Shown here piece after piece: positions 61,453 through 64,000 of a stretch of DNA of 64,000 bases. Origin of the DNA: an uncultured Prevotella sp. GTDB lineage: Bacteria > Bacteroidota > Bacteroidia > Bacteroidales > Bacteroidaceae. The notes below the pieces were generated by a model that saw only the letters and a list, made by a program, of their open reading frames with translations, did no database searches and had not been told where the DNA came from. Within the stretch, counting starts at the first letter, position 1. Each line of letters starts with the position of its first letter. The stretch lies in NCBI GenBank assembly GCA_947164965.1, contig CAMUYR010000014.1, forward strand, positions 1 through 64,000. Reading direction: 5' to 3'. Both the position numbers and the translations under genes were made by a program.

Positions 61453-62124
61453 TCAACTCAAAATCAGCGCTTTCAACATTGCGAAAAGCAGCGTCAGGCA
61501 AAGTATGGCAATGGGTACGTCGCAGAGCTTGGCCGAATAACAGACCAGATGAGGACCGCAATAGCGATGGTAAATCCAGCAATAGAGGCGGTAGACACCG
61601 TAGCCAACAAGCGCGCCCCACAGTAATCCGACGGTGATGTCGCCAGGATAATGAACGCCCAGATAAAGACGCGTATAGCAGTTGGTCAGCGACCAGAGAA
61701 CCATAGCAATAGTAAAAAGGCGCTGACGCATAAGCAGGGAAAAGAAGATGGCGATGGAGAAGGTATTCGAAGCATGAGCGGAAAAGAAACCATAACGACC
61801 GCCACGATAGCCGTCGACGGTATCGACCAATAAGCCAATCTCCGGATCGCGCCCCGGACGCCAGCGTGCCACCAGGGGCTTGACTATCGTGTCGTCGATA
61901 GTACCCGCAAAGAAAACACACAAGCCTGCTGCCGCCAAAACCAGGAAGATGCGAAGCACCGTTGTATTGCTGCGCATAACGACATAGAAAAGTGCCAAGT
62001 AAAATGGAATCCACGTGCGCGCATTGGTTAGCGTCATAATCAACGTGTCAAGGAAGAGTGAATTGCTGCCATTGAGCAGCAAAAGTAATTCTTTGTCAAA
62101 GTGTATCAACTCTTCCATAAGCAA
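61453..62124 (-). CDS. PAP2-family phosphatase
   Basis: VKPLVARWRPGRDP, SAHASNTFSIAIFF, RLYLGVHYPGDITVG. Confidence 0.92.
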   Translation of the reverse strand: MLMEELIHFDKELLLLLNGSNSLFLDTLIMTLTNARTWIPFYLALFYVVMRSNTTVLRIFLVLAAAGLCVFFAGTIDDTIVKPLVARWRPGRDPEIGLLVDTVDGYRGGRYGFFSAHASNTFSIAIFFSLLMRQRLFTIAMVLWSLTNCYTRLYLGVHYPGDITVGLLWGALVGYGVYRLYCWIYHRYCGPHLVCYSAKLCDVPIAILCLTLLFAMLKALILS

Positions 62125-62140
62125 TCCATGAAAATTAGGG

Positions 62141-64000
62141 TTAAATCACTTCAATCTGAGTGGTTTCAAGCCAACCTTTTTTACCGTCGGCAACACGGAT
62201 TTCCTTCCATCCCTTCATCGAGTCATCAGTAATGGTGACACGCGTGCCCTCGTGAAGAATGAAGAGGTCGGTACCATTACGAGCCGGCGTACTCTTAACG
62301 GGAACGGCAGAACGAATGATGACAGCTCCAGTACGATGATCGAGCGCACGTTTCTGTTGCCAGGCAAAGAGATTGCTGGAGAGGAACACGAACAACAGCA
62401 ACAGGCCACCGAAGAAACCGACCTTGCGGAGCCAAACGGCATCGGCAAAGAGATAGGCCAATGCCAGGATGATAACCAGAACCAACGATATCAGAGCAAC
62501 ACGGGCCCAAGCATCGACACTCATCAGATTGACCAACGAACGATACCAGGTGACGAAGAACATCTCTGATTCGGGCACAATCTTGTCGATGGTCTTTGAG
62601 CGAGCCATCTGCAGATTGAAACGAATATCTTCGTCGCCAGGAGAAAGCAGCAGGGCACGCTCGTAGGCAATCACCGCCTTGGTGATTTGATCCATACGGT
62701 AATAGCAGTTACCCAGATTATAATAGAGGTCGGAAGAAACGCCCGCCTTCAGCAATTCTTCGTAAGCCTGAGCGGCCTTCTGGTAATTCTCATTGACATA
62801 AGCACTGTCAGCATCAGCCTTGGTAACGGCAGCCTGAGAAGTGAGCGGGAAGAGAGAAGAGCACAGGAGCAGGGCCGTCAGAACAACCATAGTGGCAGAA
62901 CCAGACTTCTTTCCTTTCTTCATCGTAGTGGCAATCTGAGTGATTGCACCCATTGCCGCATCGTATACCTTGTTCATATTACCTGTTGCGTCGCCAGGAG
63001 CGTAACGAGCATATTCACACTCGTCGAGAGCGCCAAGGAACTGATCAATAACCGATTGTTCAACACTATGCGATAGGAGCTGCTGACTGATATTCTCACG
63101 CGACAACTGCTCGACGGGCATGCTGAGCTTGTCGCCCACATATCCCCAAAGAGCACGCATCACCTCATCGTAGAACTCGCCGCTCTTGCCAGCCTGCATC
63201 AAGCGATGAGCCTGTTTCAGTCGCTTCGTAGCTACCTTGTTAGCCTTGCCAGCACGCTGTCCGGCAATATTGGCACGCTCAATAGCTCTGCGACGGAATA
63301 TCACCAAAAGCAGGATGAACGATAACAACAGAACACCGAGAGAAGCCCAATACGCTGTAGAACCAAAAAAGAACTCATCGACAGCATGCTGACGGGTGGA
63401 ACCAGTGTGAATATAGTGAATATCGCTGTTCAGCAGTTTGACATCTTCCTGAGCAGTGAATGCCGCTGGACTGGAACCATCGCCCTTGGAAACATGAAGA
63501 TGGAAGGGTTCAGTCTTCACCGTCTTATAATTGCCTGTCTGTGTGTCAAAATAGATGTACTCGATGGCAGGAATCTCATAATCGCCCTGATGACGTGGTA
63601 CTGCAAGGAAATCGTAAATGATTGAGCCCTCAAGACCTTGTGTAGTAAGACGCGTCTTGTCTGTAACCTTAGCATCATACTTGTCAAAGTCCTTGGGGAA
63701 CTGAACGACGGGTTCCTTCAGCAGTTTCATATTACCAACACCGCTCACCACAACCTGGAGTTTGATAGGATCGTTGGCTTTAACCTCGGTTTTATCTAAC
63801 GTTGCCGAGATATTATACTGCCCCACTCCACCAGAGAATCCTGCAGGACGCTGAGGCAGAGGATCGACCTGAATCGTGATGCCTGGAGCCTTGATCTGTT
63901 TCTTGACTTCGATATAACCGGAGCCACCATTGAAGAATGCCTCGAAGGGATCGACAGAACGATTCTGCTGGACCACCAGTCCTTCGTAAGTAATGCTGGG
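62141..64000 (-). CDS. BatD-BatE fusion (5' end beyond window)
   Basis: BatD-like region, then TPR (YYNLGNCYYRMDQITKAVIAYERAL) and SH3-like C-terminus; frame open to window edge. Confidence 0.85.
   Translation of the reverse strand, partial: PSITYEGLVVQQNRSVDPFEAFFNGGSGYIEVKKQIKAPGITIQVDPLPQRPAGFSGGVGQYNISATLDKTEVKANDPIKLQVVVSGVGNMKLLKEPVVQFPKDFDKYDAKVTDKTRLTTQGLEGSIIYDFLAVPRHQGDYEIPAIEYIYFDTQTGNYKTVKTEPFHLHVSKGDGSSPAAFTAQEDVKLLNSDIHYIHTGSTRQHAVDEFFFGSTAYWASLGVLLLSFILLLVIFRRRAIERANIAGQRAGKANKVATKRLKQAHRLMQAGKSGEFYDEVMRALWGYVGDKLSMPVEQLSRENISQQLLSHSVEQSVIDQFLGALDECEYARYAPGDATGNMNKVYDAAMGAITQIATTMKKGKKSGSATMVVLTALLLCSSLFPLTSQAAVTKADADSAYVNENYQKAAQAYEELLKAGVSSDLYYNLGNCYYRMDQITKAVIAYERALLLSPGDEDIRFNLQMARSKTIDKIVPESEMFFVTWYRSLVNLMSVDAWARVALISLVLVIILALAYLFADAVWLRKVGFFGGLLLLFVFLSSNLFAWQQKRALDHRTGAVIIRSAVPVKSTPARNGTDLFILHEGTRVTITDDSMKGWKEIRVADGKKGWLETTQIEVI

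Overview
This 64-kb window is from a Bacteroidales chromosome (Prevotella-like by protein content and by TAnnTTTG -7 promoter boxes). Most of it is ordinary housekeeping sequence: pheT, rprXY, recJ, recQ, rplU-rpmA, lspA/dksA-like/ileS, tilS, ftsK, lolA-like, rlmH, feoAB, mtgA, proS, rubrerythrin, panCD, uvrD/pcrA, nadE, queA, batD/E, and one tRNA-Arg(TCT). I see no rRNA, CRISPR array or prophage. The accessory interest is mainly in 45-56 kb. (1) An HU-like / DUF4248-like / smalltalk-type small-protein module carries a six-copy 10-bp-phased GTGGTC array. A near-identical HU C-terminal tail sits at the first bases of the window. (2) A RAYT-like HUH transposase gene is fused to a DprA/LOG-like C-terminal region. 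Its CDS contains three copies of a REP-like palindrome, and its stop codon abuts another palindrome that recurs in frame inside tilS. (3) A 49-56 kb cluster has four AraC/HTH regulators around a two-gene operon: an S66 peptidase homolog lacking two triad residues, and a truncated, motif-degenerate GH3-like protein. Three promoters in this cluster share a previously unannotated paired 17-bp direct repeat with 20-21 bp spacing, resembling an AraC-type operator. Other observations are an internally deleted SpoIIE-type phosphatase gene, an 18-bp inverted repeat around a 28-bp AT palindrome at the tilS stop, and palindromic insertions in a TPR-AraC gene. Everything was read by eye; no database or folding search was run.
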